44,247 nucleotides of DNA. It comes from Halobacteriovoraceae bacterium (GTDB lineage: Bacteria; Bdellovibrionota; Bacteriovoracia; Bacteriovoracales; Bacteriovoracaceae). The position numbers and the translations under genes are program-made. The number at the start of each line of letters is the position of its first letter. The first letter of the stretch is position 1. Under the pieces are notes generated by a model. The model saw nothing but the letters and a program-made list of their open reading frames with translations, did no database searches and was not told the origin of the DNA. This document shows positions 33,512 to 43,181 of this stretch, one piece after another. The stretch covers positions 9,520-53,766 of the forward strand of contig PAKC01000092.1 of assembly GCA_002706205.1 (NCBI GenBank). Reading direction: 5' to 3'.

Positions 33512-35437
33512 ATGACAGACAGCAATAAAAACTGGTCCATTGAGGATTCATTACATACCTATCAAGTCAAAAGATGGGGAGAAGGCTATTTTGGTATTAA
33601 CCCACAAGGAAACCTTAGTGTTTACCCTACTAAAGAGCTTAATGGTCCACTTATTGATGTCCAAGCAGTTATAAAAGAAATAAAAAAAGAAGGTTTAGGC
33701 TTCCCTGCAGTGATTCGTTTTCATGATGTTCTTCGCTCTAAAGTCAAAAACCTTAACAACACTTTTAGCCAAACTATAAAAGAGGCAAACTACAAAGGAG
33801 ACTATTACGGGGTTTATCCTATAAAAGTGAATCAACTAAGAGAGGTTGTCGAAGAAATCACAGATATTGGCCGTGATTTTCATTATGGGCTCGAAGCAGG
33901 TTCAAAGCCAGAACTTCTTACAGTACTTGCCTATAATCACAATCCTAATGCCTTGACTATTCTCAATGGCTACAAAGATAAAGAATATATGCGCCTTGCT
34001 ATGCTTGGAACTCAAATTGGAAGAAATATTGTCATTGTGATCGAAAAATTCTCAGAAATCTATTCTGTTCTAGAGGCTGCCCAAGAGTTTAATGTAACTC
34101 CTATAATCGGAGTCCGAGCAAAACTTAGCTCTAAAACATCAGGAAAATGGTCTGAGTCATCTGGAGACTTTGCAAAGTTTGGTCTATCTATCACAGAAAT
34201 CATTGAGCTAATTGAACTGCTTAAAGAAAAAAATAAAATTGATTGGTTACAATTATTTCACTTTCATGTCGGCAGCCAGATACCAGATATCAGAGCAATA
34301 AAAGAATGTCTGACGGAGGGAGCGAGAATATTTGCAAATCTTGTCCAAATGGATGTTCCACTCAAATATATTGACGTTGGAGGAGGAGTTGGAATCAATT
34401 ACGATGGAACAAACTCAAACTGCTCATCCTCTACAAACTACACTCTTAAAGATTATATAGGTGATGTCATTTATATTATAAAAGATGTTTGTAATATTCA
34501 CCAAATTGCCCACCCTCATATCGTCTCTGAAACCGGCAGGGCAATTGCGGCTCATCACTCATGTGTTATTACTAATGTTTTTGGCAAGGTAAACCTTACA
34601 AGATATAAGGCCATCGATACATCTAAAAACCCGCATGATCATCACTTACTTAAAAATATTAAAGAACTTTATAAAGATCTTAATCATTCCAATTACCAAG
34701 ATATTTATAATGATGCATGTGTGATTAAAGATGAGGCCATAGCCGCTTTTAAGCTAGGAGTCGTCAACTTAACACAGAGGTCTCAGATAGAAACCTTGTA
34801 CTGGAATATATGTCATCAAATTATAAATATGACTGAGAATGAAAAATATGTCCCCGTTGAAATCAAAAAACTTAAATCTGTTTTGGCCGATAAATACTTA
34901 TGCAATTTTTCTCTTTTTCAATCTGCCCCTGATGCTTGGGCGATTGGCCAAATTCTACCTGTCGTCCCTATATCTTATCACAACGAGTCTCCTTATATTG
35001 AATGCACTCTTGCAGACATTACTTGTGACTCTGACGGTAAAATTAATCATTTTCTAGGTGAAGATGGTCACCGATCAACATTAAAAATTCACGATTTAAA
35101 AGGCAAAGAGGAATATTATATAGGTTTATTTCTAACTGGGGCCTATCAAGATACGATGGGAGATATGCATAATCTTTTTGGAAGATTAAATGAATTTCAT
35201 GTCTATGCAGACAGTGATGACCCTAATGGCTTTTATATCGAAGAATCTATCAAAGGAAATAGTGCTTCAGATGTACTCGAAATCATGCAATACAACTCAA
35301 AAGAAATGTGCAAAAAAGTTAAAAACGAAGTAGACCAACAAATTAAAGCCGGCAAACTTAAAGCAAGAATTGGAGTAAAACTTAACGACTTCTATGAGGC
35401 CTGCTTAAATAACTATACTTATCTAGGAAACTCATAA
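33512..35437 (+). CDS. speA: biosynthetic arginine decarboxylase
   Basis: YYGVYPIKVNQLREVVEEI, GLEAGSKPELL, FHVGSQIPDIRAIKE, DVGGGVGINYDGT, VSETGRAIAAHHS. Confidence 0.96.
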   Translation: MTDSNKNWSIEDSLHTYQVKRWGEGYFGINPQGNLSVYPTKELNGPLIDVQAVIKEIKKEGLGFPAVIRFHDVLRSKVKNLNNTFSQTIKEANYKGDYYGVYPIKVNQLREVVEEITDIGRDFHYGLEAGSKPELLTVLAYNHNPNALTILNGYKDKEYMRLAMLGTQIGRNIVIVIEKFSEIYSVLEAAQEFNVTPIIGVRAKLSSKTSGKWSESSGDFAKFGLSITEIIELIELLKEKNKIDWLQLFHFHVGSQIPDIRAIKECLTEGARIFANLVQMDVPLKYIDVGGGVGINYDGTNSNCSSSTNYTLKDYIGDVIYIIKDVCNIHQIAHPHIVSETGRAIAAHHSCVITNVFGKVNLTRYKAIDTSKNPHDHHLLKNIKELYKDLNHSNYQDIYNDACVIKDEAIAAFKLGVVNLTQRSQIETLYWNICHQIINMTENEKYVPVEIKKLKSVLADKYLCNFSLFQSAPDAWAIGQILPVVPISYHNESPYIECTLADITCDSDGKINHFLGEDGHRSTLKIHDLKGKEEYYIGLFLTGAYQDTMGDMHNLFGRLNEFHVYADSDDPNGFYIEESIKGNSASDVLEIMQYNSKEMCKKVKNEVDQQIKAGKLKARIGVKLNDFYEACLNNYTYLGNS

Positions 35438-35438
35438 A

Positions 35439-35966
35439 TTAACTCTTAATCAGCTTCACATTATTTTTAAACAAACGAGAGTTTTCGATATAACTTAAAT
35501 AATGGGTCGAAATTTGTTCTACTTCCTGGGCTGAAAGCTCTCTAATAAACTTAGCCGGCAAACCGCGAATAAAGCTTCCTGCAGGATAAACTTTTCCAGG
35601 AGGCACAACTGACCCTGCGGCAACCAAACAATTATCTCCTATAACCGCTCCGTCTAATATTTTTGCACCCATTCCAATTAAGCATCCATCCCCTATTGTA
35701 CAAGCATGAATAACTGCACTATGTCCTATCGTTGTATTTTTTCCAATTTTTACACCTAAATCTTGAGTTACATGCACAAGGCTTAGATCTTGTATATTCG
35801 TATTTTCTCCCACGTAAATAGAGTTTATGTCAGCGCGCAAGACACAGTTGTGCCAAATATTAACCTGGCTTTCAAGCACCACATTTCCAATAATTTTTAC
35901 CCCTTCTGCAATATAATTAGAAGAATCAATCTTTGGAACAAATGTTTCACATGAAAATAATTGCAT
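35439..35966 (-). CDS. gamma-class carbonic anhydrase-like hexapeptide-repeat protein
   Basis: Left-handed beta-helix: VNIWHNCVLRADINSIYVGENTNIQDLSLVHVT...IGHSAVIHACTIGDGCLIGMGAKILDGAVIGDNCLVAAGSVVPPGK. Confidence 0.93.
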   Translation of the reverse strand: MQLFSCETFVPKIDSSNYIAEGVKIIGNVVLESQVNIWHNCVLRADINSIYVGENTNIQDLSLVHVTQDLGVKIGKNTTIGHSAVIHACTIGDGCLIGMGAKILDGAVIGDNCLVAAGSVVPPGKVYPAGSFIRGLPAKFIRELSAQEVEQISTHYLSYIENSRLFKNNVKLIKS

Positions 35967-35995
35967 ATACAGACTCCTTGTAGTAAGTAAATATT

Positions 35996-36580
35996 ATGAA
36001 AAGAATAATACTTGCAAGCAATTCTCCCTACCGCAAAGCTTTACTTGAGCGATTAGGAATAAACTTCACTTGCCTTAACTCTAATCTGGATGAATCAATA
36101 CTTAAAGAAAAGATTCAAGATCCTCAAGAATTGACACGTCAACTCGCCCTAGAAAAGGCAAAAAATATTGCCAAAAATCATAAAGAGGCACTTGTTATTG
36201 GTTCTGACCAAGTTTGCCACTTTAAAGGTCAAATACTTGGAAAGACGGGTAATTTAGAAGACTCTTTTAAGCAACTCACCTACCTTCAAGGACATACACA
36301 CGAGCTCATTACGAGCTATGCTATAATTGATAATAACGTTGAGATTGTAAAAACAAACATAACAACTCTCCACATGAGAGAATTAAACGACTTACAGATT
36401 AAAAAATACTTAAGTGCTGATAATCCCATTGACTGTGCTGGCTCATATAAACTAGAACTAAATGGTATAAGTTTATTTAAGAAAATTGAGACTGAAGATC
36501 AAACTGCGATCATTGGTTTACCACTTTTAAGTTTAGCAGATGATCTTATAAGTTTAGGGCACACTATCCCGCCCTATTAG
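35996..36580 (+). CDS. Maf-family nucleotide pyrophosphatase
   Basis: IILASNSPYRKALLERLGINF, VIGSDQVCHFKGQILGKTGN, DCAGSYKLELNGISLF. Confidence 0.92.
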   Translation: MKRIILASNSPYRKALLERLGINFTCLNSNLDESILKEKIQDPQELTRQLALEKAKNIAKNHKEALVIGSDQVCHFKGQILGKTGNLEDSFKQLTYLQGHTHELITSYAIIDNNVEIVKTNITTLHMRELNDLQIKKYLSADNPIDCAGSYKLELNGISLFKKIETEDQTAIIGLPLLSLADDLISLGHTIPPY

Positions 36581-36594
36581 CAAGGAGAAAAGGG

Positions 36595-37296
36595 ATGTTT
36601 ATATCTAAAAAATTATGGATTATTGAAGACATGGAAGACTTGCAGCCAATCTACAATCACATTTTTAATGGTGATGAATTCCACCTTCATTTCTTCACAT
36701 CATTTGATGAATTCAGCAGAGCCTATGCTTCGGAGAAAAGTCACCCTGATCTTATTATAGCTGATATCATGCTAGAAGACGGGCACTTTTTTAAACTACT
36801 CAACGAATCTGATATGACTCTTAATACTCCTTACTTGGTAATTTCATCCTCAGATGATCTTGAGACGATCAGAAGTGCATATCAAGCTGGTGCGATTGAT
36901 TACCTCTTGAAGCCCTTTAATCAAAATGAAATTAGAGCTAAAGTTGAAAGACATTTAATTAATATCGAAGAAAGAATACAAGAGACCTCAAAATCACTAG
37001 AAGCTTTAAATCTCGATCTCACTCAATTTACAAATAAAGAAATTAAGATTATTGAAAGTTTCAATATGAAAGAAGAGAAAACACTTCATAGAAATGAGAT
37101 TGTAAAAGTTATCTGGAAAAACATAGCAATTCACCCAAATACACTTGATGTTCATATTTACAATTTAAGAAAGAAGTTAAAACCATTTGGCTATGGTATC
37201 AAAGCAATTGGTAATGGCTTATTCAAGTTTATCGACATCAAGATCAAAGATAAGCCAGATGTTGCAAAACAACAAACAAATATTGAAACCGTATAA
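36595..37296 (+). CDS. orphan response regulator with OmpR-like winged helix
   Basis: WIIEDMEDLQPIYN, LIIADIMLEDG, YLLKPFNQNEIRAKV; C-term HPNTLDVHIYNLRKKLKPFGYGIKAIGNGLFKF. Confidence 0.9.
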   Translation: MFISKKLWIIEDMEDLQPIYNHIFNGDEFHLHFFTSFDEFSRAYASEKSHPDLIIADIMLEDGHFFKLLNESDMTLNTPYLVISSSDDLETIRSAYQAGAIDYLLKPFNQNEIRAKVERHLINIEERIQETSKSLEALNLDLTQFTNKEIKIIESFNMKEEKTLHRNEIVKVIWKNIAIHPNTLDVHIYNLRKKLKPFGYGIKAIGNGLFKFIDIKIKDKPDVAKQQTNIETV

Positions 37297-37320
37297 AACC
37301 TTAACGAAACCAAAATAAAA

Positions 37321-37349
37321 AAAAGATCCTATGCAGGATCTTTTTTTTT
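37321..37349 (+). terminator. Rho-independent terminator
   Basis: AAAAGATCCT-ATGC-AGGATCTTTT, 10-bp stem, then continued T run, downstream of the response regulator. Confidence 0.9.
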
Positions 37350-37364
37350 ATCTATCATTTTCTT

Positions 37365-37922
37365 ATGAAAAAAAACTCATTATTATTACTTCTCTCTATA
37401 CTTTTACTGCCATTCAATCTTCAAGCTTCAACGAAATTGGACAGTTCCATCTTAGACTCTATCAAGGCCATATTACCAAATATTGAAAATAATCAAAAAA
37501 TTAAAACTCAAGGCTGCTCATTTCAAAAACAAAAGTGGCTTACGGCCTTACTTACCCAAGAAAGTTTTACTGAAACCCTAAAGTTTAAAAAAGACTGTGA
37601 TTTAGAAGGTCAATATACAGTTAAAGTTAATGATTTTTTCCCGATTAATCTTAAAATTCAAAAGCATAAACATATCAAAAGAATTATCACAAATTTAAAA
37701 TTAGAAATTATCTTTACTGAGTCGGCACAGCTTCAAATAAAAATGAAGGATGCTATTTTAAAAAGTAACAAAGATATAAGTTTTGATATGACCTATAAAA
37801 TAGAAATTGATCCCATGGCAGCGTCTCCTTTAAGAAAACACAAAGGTGGGGAAGTTTTCTTAAAACAAGTAGGAACAAAAAAGATAAATAAAAGTTTTCC
37901 CATCAATTTAAAAACTATGTAA
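37365..37922 (+). CDS. hypothetical secreted protein
   Basis: 185-aa ORF with signal peptide-like MKKNSLLLLLSILLLPFNLQAS. Confidence 0.65.
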   Translation: MKKNSLLLLLSILLLPFNLQASTKLDSSILDSIKAILPNIENNQKIKTQGCSFQKQKWLTALLTQESFTETLKFKKDCDLEGQYTVKVNDFFPINLKIQKHKHIKRIITNLKLEIIFTESAQLQIKMKDAILKSNKDISFDMTYKIEIDPMAASPLRKHKGGEVFLKQVGTKKINKSFPINLKTM

Positions 37923-38006
37923 TAATTACAGTCCTCACTATTAAAACAAGAAGCCAACTCATCTTCTGCTATAATTTCATTATCTCATCTTAAAAAAGGA
38001 GTTTAT

Positions 38007-38435
38007 ATGAAAACGGCGATAAGCTATTTTTTTATTTTCATCTCCCTTAATACTTTTGCTAGTACAACGACGCAAGACTTTACGGGAAAATACGAATTGA
38101 TCTCTGGAGATCAAGACTGTGCTCAAAACCTAAGACTCTCTAGTTACTTTGATGACGAGTTAACAGTCGACAATCTTGAAACATCTAATCTTTTATTGGG
38201 CTTTAGTTCAATAAATGAAGGAGTGACATCAAAGACTTATGGTCAACTTGGACACAAAATTTGCTATAAAAATACAATAGAAGGTAATAAGCTTATCAAA
38301 TATCAATCAGAAGAAATTTCTATTTTTAGACCTTGTTTACTTACGAAACTAAATGCTGTACACAGTTTAGAAATAAATGCAGATAAACTCCTGACTCATA
38401 TTTATCAAAAAAATTGCCAATATCAAAAATTATAA
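38007..38435 (+). CDS. hypothetical secreted protein
   Basis: 142-aa ORF with signal peptide-like MKTAISYFFIFISLNTFAS; RBS-like AAGGAG upstream. Confidence 0.65.
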   Translation: MKTAISYFFIFISLNTFASTTTQDFTGKYELISGDQDCAQNLRLSSYFDDELTVDNLETSNLLLGFSSINEGVTSKTYGQLGHKICYKNTIEGNKLIKYQSEEISIFRPCLLTKLNAVHSLEINADKLLTHIYQKNCQYQKL

Positions 38436-38456
38436 TATTGAAACTTAAAGCACGAC

Positions 38457-41400
38457 TTAGTTTTCAAGTAGTGCTTTAAGCTTTTCCTTATCAGATTCTT
38501 CAACATCTTCATAATTTATACTTTCTTCTTCGGAAGTTACAGAAGCCTGTGCCCGTTTAAGAACACGATCATAGTTTCTTTTATAGGCCTTAGAAACGAT
38601 TGTAAACAAAGTATCAGCTTTTTGTCGATCTAACTCTTTTTTACCTTTTCTGAGTCTATTTAATAAGGACTCAACCTCTTGAGTGCTCATATTCTGATCT
38701 TGATATCTTTGTTGATTATTTGAACTCCCATATTCAGAAGCTGTTGAATTTGATGAATGTCCACTTTGTTGATGACTAAGTCTTGAGGGCATGACAATAT
38801 TCACACCAGAGGAAGTCGCTTGATTCTGTCCCGACTCATCTGACTGCGAAGAACTTAACGTATCATTCATCTGATTAACAGCATCAGCTAAATTATTTAA
38901 ACTTTTTGCATTTCCACTCCCTCGAGATTTTGAATCACCAAACTTAGATAGTTTTACAGACTCAGTTGGTGAGTTAGCTTTACTTAGAAAAGATTTATTT
39001 TCGGCGAGGGCATTTTGACTTGTTTTAGAGGCTAAATTAGCACTCGCTTTTTCAAGATTTTTTTGTGAACTGATATCGGCATTCCTTCTCAAAGCACTAG
39101 ACTTTGCTGCATTTAAAGCTTCAATTTCAGCAGGATTAAAAACTTCTGACTTTGATAGTTTATCCATCTGAGAATTAAAAACTTCCAGATTTGTCTCTCC
39201 TTCGAAATTAAGTTTCTTAAAAATATCATAAAATGCTTTTCTGTACTTTATATTTCTAGACTGAGTACCAGCAGCAGCCTCTCCTAAAGAATTATATTCC
39301 TTAACCCTTTTTTCCCAGTCAGCGTTATATAAGCTTGCAGCATCAGCATATTTAATTGCACGAGAAGAAGCCAAAGAGCCTAATTGCTTCATATTATAAG
39401 CGACCAGATTAAAATACTGATCCATACCAACTAAAGGATAACCCATATAATTATTTTTTGTTAAGTGAGACCATTTATAATGAATTTCATAAGCATATTT
39501 AGCAAAATCAGAAGCTTCCGAAGAAGACTCAAATAAGTAACCAAAACCAATCGCTTCTTTATCAGACAAATTGGCCCCACAGTCATTTAGAGTTTTACAT
39601 AAGGCATATTTTCTGGCCCCATTAATAACGGCAACTTTGGGTTTTTTCATATTTTCAATTTGAATTTTTCCCTTCATCGGTAAAAAATGACCTGCTTTAA
39701 TCGCATCACCCAAATGGTCCTGATTACCAAAACTGTCACCACCATTTAGATAGCCGCTTTTAATATGTCCACCTGGTGCCCTTCCTTTTAAATAACGGAT
39801 ACCCGAATCAGTAGCATCTCGTAACATCTCAGGAAATGTTTGCGTATATTTTGGCATCTTATTTAATGAAATAATATTCTCAGAAACAAATAAAGGTAAA
39901 GTTGGATCCATGACATAATTTATATAACCATCAGCATCTTCACGATACCCGGCCTTAAAACATGTCGATGCGCGCCCTTTTGTTTGACACCTCAGGCTCG
40001 ACTGTAAAGCTTTGTTATCAAAACGAGGACCTAAGAAATAACGATGAAACCCATCCATTTTTTTCACACAAACACCTAGAACCCTTTTCACACACTTACC
40101 CTTAACCGTTTTTACGTCAACAATCTCCGGAGTAGAATCAATATCATCTCCTTGATAATATCGCCAAGCTGCTTGCATTGAGTGTTTAGTTGCTGCCTTA
40201 GAATAACCAGCTGAACCTTTATCAAAGTCAAAAAATGAATTGGCCAAGATTCCATTTCCTAAACCTAAAGTCAGTATATTAAAAATTTTAAACCAACCAG
40301 GTCTATAAGTATAACCCCACTTATAAAGCATGACTGAATGTCCTTCAGGATTAGATTTCATCAACCTTTTCCCAGAGATACGATCTTTAAAAACTTCATG
40401 GAAGTCAATATTGGAAATAAAATCACTTAATTCTGATAATTCTTTTTCAAGGTCCGAGTTATCGACAAATCTTTTCACCTGAGCTTCAGCTCTAAGCTGT
40501 AACCACTCAACTAAAAGTTTTTCATGAGAAATAGCGATAGCACCTTTATCTATTTCCTCAATTCTGGCATTATCTTTATCTACCTCTGAAACCTTTTTAT
40601 CCAATGTAGAAATAGAGGTTCCGTCAATTTTACTTTCTTTTTGTCCTTTATTTAAATCTTTCCCTAAAGAAACTTGTAATTCTTTTTTCTGAACGTCACA
40701 ATTATTGTTAAAAAAGTTTTGTTTCACCGAACTAAAGTTGGAAGGCCCAAAAATAGCGACACATTTACAGGCCATATTCTTATCGATTTCCTGCATTTTT
40801 TTCAACATTTTTGAACGGTTTTTACGAAAGGTTTTAGCAACTTTATTTGCACGAGAAAATATATTACCTTTACTTCCGTCTTCCCAATAATCTTGAGTTC
40901 CTTTATGACTATAAACATACTCAAAGGCTCTTAAAAATAGTTCTGCATTTTTTTCTTTATTTGAAGCATCTCTCCAAGCATCATTTAAAGAGTTGAATTC
41001 ACATTTTTTAATATCAGAATACGTTTTAGCTGTAACTCCAGGTATTTGATATTTATTTATATAGTCTTGTTTCTTTAAAGAAACACCCATTGCTCCAGTT
41101 TTTGCCATACAAATACGATATTGCTCTGATCCTTGAGTATTGTTTTTAGCGCAAGCTTCTCCTTTTTTTACATTTTCAGCGAGGTATTTTTTTTCAGTTT
41201 TATCAACTGCTCGCATACAATTATTGTGTGAAGGGCTTCCATTACTAAATTTATCACCACACTTCTCACGTTGTTTGGCCACATCATCCATTTGTTTTTG
41301 GGTTAACCCAGTAAATTTATCCTCCGTATAGTTTTTTTCTAATCTATCAACAGCTTCTAAACAGGCGGTTAAATCTTTTGAATTTGCAGCATTGTTAGTC

Positions 41401-42497
41401 TGACAATCTGAACGTTTTTCTTTTATAAGTTGTTTTTGTGCTTCAGATATTTCATATTTCTTTTCTGCGGCCTTTACAGAACTCACAAAAATATTTAAGA
41501 CAAAGTGAACGGACTTGAGTATTCCTTGCTTAAATGAATCATGAAAACTATATTTAGGTACAGGTGCAACACATCGTCCCTTAACGTTTAAAAATCCAGG
41601 ACAACAGCTCTTGCCTTTAACTAATTTATTTCCATCTCTAACACAGTCTAGACATTTCGAAACTTCAATGCATCGATTATTAACACATGATTGAGAACAA
41701 CAGTCCGAAGATGTTTGACACAAATCACCAGTATTTTTACAAGAATTTGTAACAATCACATCGCTGATATCTAAATTTGTACAACTTCCTTGAGCGCAAA
41801 TAAAGTTTTCTTTATCACATTTTTCACCAATATTTCTAATACGAGAACAGACAAACTGAGCTCTACAGCTTCCTGCTGATTCGGAAGTTTTTTTGTAACA
41901 AATTCCAGAGCAACAATCATTATTTTTCTGACAAGTCTCAGTGGATTTCAAACAAGACTTTCCCTGAAGAGCTTCTTTTGCCACTTGAACTTTTACATGA
42001 TTCATGCAACATTTTTTATTCCCAACAACCTCACCTTCACTAGCACAGCCAATAGAGTTTGCAGTTATTTTTTTCAAATAGCCATCAAACACTTTTTTAT
42101 ATTTATTTTTCCAAAAATTATAAATCTGTTGCTCACTCAAACCTTGAGGAGTTGAGAGATTAAATAGTCGCTTATATTCTGAGACCCAAAATAGTAAATT
42201 TTGATTTGTAGCGTAGCCTGAAATATATAATGATTGAGCTTGTTGATAAAAGGCCGTATAAAGATCTTTTGGTAAATACCCTTTAAACTCCGTTGACGTT
42301 TTTAAATTACGCTGCTTCCAGGCAACTTCAAACAAATTTTCATACGCTTGCCGATAGTCTTTAATCTCTGCTTGGGTTAAGCTTGTTTGATAATAACTTT
42401 TATCGTTTTTCACTTGTTGCAATAATGACTGTATCTGATTACCCATTGCAGTTTGGGCCCACAAAAGCAAAAAGATCACTATTGATAAATTTCTCAT
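38457..42497 (-). CDS. 1346-aa secreted Cys-rich protein of unknown function
   Basis: Continuous ORF; signal peptide-like MRNLSIVIFLLLWAQTAMGNQ; knottin-like Cys block; C-x13-C repeats; Ser/Asn/Gln-rich C-terminal part. Confidence 0.85.
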   Translation of the reverse strand: MRNLSIVIFLLLWAQTAMGNQIQSLLQQVKNDKSYYQTSLTQAEIKDYRQAYENLFEVAWKQRNLKTSTEFKGYLPKDLYTAFYQQAQSLYISGYATNQNLLFWVSEYKRLFNLSTPQGLSEQQIYNFWKNKYKKVFDGYLKKITANSIGCASEGEVVGNKKCCMNHVKVQVAKEALQGKSCLKSTETCQKNNDCCSGICYKKTSESAGSCRAQFVCSRIRNIGEKCDKENFICAQGSCTNLDISDVIVTNSCKNTGDLCQTSSDCCSQSCVNNRCIEVSKCLDCVRDGNKLVKGKSCCPGFLNVKGRCVAPVPKYSFHDSFKQGILKSVHFVLNIFVSSVKAAEKKYEISEAQKQLIKEKRSDCQTNNAANSKDLTACLEAVDRLEKNYTEDKFTGLTQKQMDDVAKQREKCGDKFSNGSPSHNNCMRAVDKTEKKYLAENVKKGEACAKNNTQGSEQYRICMAKTGAMGVSLKKQDYINKYQIPGVTAKTYSDIKKCEFNSLNDAWRDASNKEKNAELFLRAFEYVYSHKGTQDYWEDGSKGNIFSRANKVAKTFRKNRSKMLKKMQEIDKNMACKCVAIFGPSNFSSVKQNFFNNNCDVQKKELQVSLGKDLNKGQKESKIDGTSISTLDKKVSEVDKDNARIEEIDKGAIAISHEKLLVEWLQLRAEAQVKRFVDNSDLEKELSELSDFISNIDFHEVFKDRISGKRLMKSNPEGHSVMLYKWGYTYRPGWFKIFNILTLGLGNGILANSFFDFDKGSAGYSKAATKHSMQAAWRYYQGDDIDSTPEIVDVKTVKGKCVKRVLGVCVKKMDGFHRYFLGPRFDNKALQSSLRCQTKGRASTCFKAGYREDADGYINYVMDPTLPLFVSENIISLNKMPKYTQTFPEMLRDATDSGIRYLKGRAPGGHIKSGYLNGGDSFGNQDHLGDAIKAGHFLPMKGKIQIENMKKPKVAVINGARKYALCKTLNDCGANLSDKEAIGFGYLFESSSEASDFAKYAYEIHYKWSHLTKNNYMGYPLVGMDQYFNLVAYNMKQLGSLASSRAIKYADAASLYNADWEKRVKEYNSLGEAAAGTQSRNIKYRKAFYDIFKKLNFEGETNLEVFNSQMDKLSKSEVFNPAEIEALNAAKSSALRRNADISSQKNLEKASANLASKTSQNALAENKSFLSKANSPTESVKLSKFGDSKSRGSGNAKSLNNLADAVNQMNDTLSSSQSDESGQNQATSSGVNIVMPSRLSHQQSGHSSNSTASEYGSSNNQQRYQDQNMSTQEVESLLNRLRKGKKELDRQKADTLFTIVSKAYKRNYDRVLKRAQASVTSEEESINYEDVEESDKEKLKALLEN
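41109..41405 (-). repeat. three C-x13-C repeats within the giant secreted protein
   Basis: CQTNNAANSKDLTAC-LEAVDRLEKNY, CGDKFSNGSPSHNNC-MRAVDKTEKKY, CAKNNTQGSEQYRIC-MAKTG. Cys codons at 41403/41361, 41259/41217, 41151/41109. Confidence 0.75.
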
Positions 42498-42685
42498 AAA
42501 ACATCCTCAGTTTATCCTCTATAACTTATTCTAATATAAATAACTTATCGACCAATAGACATATAGATTAAGTTATTGAAATTGCGAAATATGAAGGGTT
42601 TATATTGCCTATTTTTTAGTGCAAAAAATGAATATAAAGGGCTAAAATGAATAAAATTTTAACTATTTGGCCAGGAGACCTATTT

Positions 42686-43177
42686 ATGTCTAATCTTTGT
42701 CCTTGTGGAAGTGAAAATGAATATCAGTCATGTTGTATGCCCTATCATAAAAATGAAAGTCTTCCTCCCACAGCAGAAAAACTTATGCGTGCTCGATATA
42801 GTGCATTTGTAAAAAACGAAATCCCTTTTATTGCTCAAACACATCTTCCAGGAACAGAAGACTTTGATATCGAAGAGGCCAGAAACTGGGCAGTAGATAG
42901 TCAGTGGAAGGGCTTAGAAATTGTCAATTCACAAAAAGGCCAAGCTGATCACCAAAGTGGAATTGTTGAGTTTAAAGCTCTCTACGCAGACAAAGAAGGT
43001 AAAGACTATCTTCATCACGAGATCTCAACATTTAAAAAAATAGATGATCAATGGTATTATGAAGATGGGCAAATTGTGGGTACAGGGCCAATAAAAAGGG
43101 CCACTCCAAAAGTTGGACGAAATGAACCTTGTCCTTGCCATTCTGGAAAGAAATATAAAAAATGTTGCGGGGCCTAA
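42686..43177 (+). CDS. YchJ-family protein with two SEC-C motifs (start 42686 preferred over 42647)
   Basis: [22 protein letters not shown]...[16 protein letters not shown]...[21 protein letters not shown]. Confidence 0.93.
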   Translation: MSNLCPCGSENEYQSCCMPYHKNESLPPTAEKLMRARYSAFVKNEIPFIAQTHLPGTEDFDIEEARNWAVDSQWKGLEIVNSQKGQADHQSGIVEFKALYADKEGKDYLHHEISTFKKIDDQWYYEDGQIVGTGPIKRATPKVGRNEPCPCHSGKKYKKCCGA

Positions 43178-43181
43178 ACTT

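Noticed and set aside
42498-42646. sigma28-like site (GTCGATAA on the minus strand near 42541-42555) upstream of the giant secreted protein
   Set aside because: The -10 resembles the other sites, but no convincing TAAA-type -35 lies at the 12-nt spacing.
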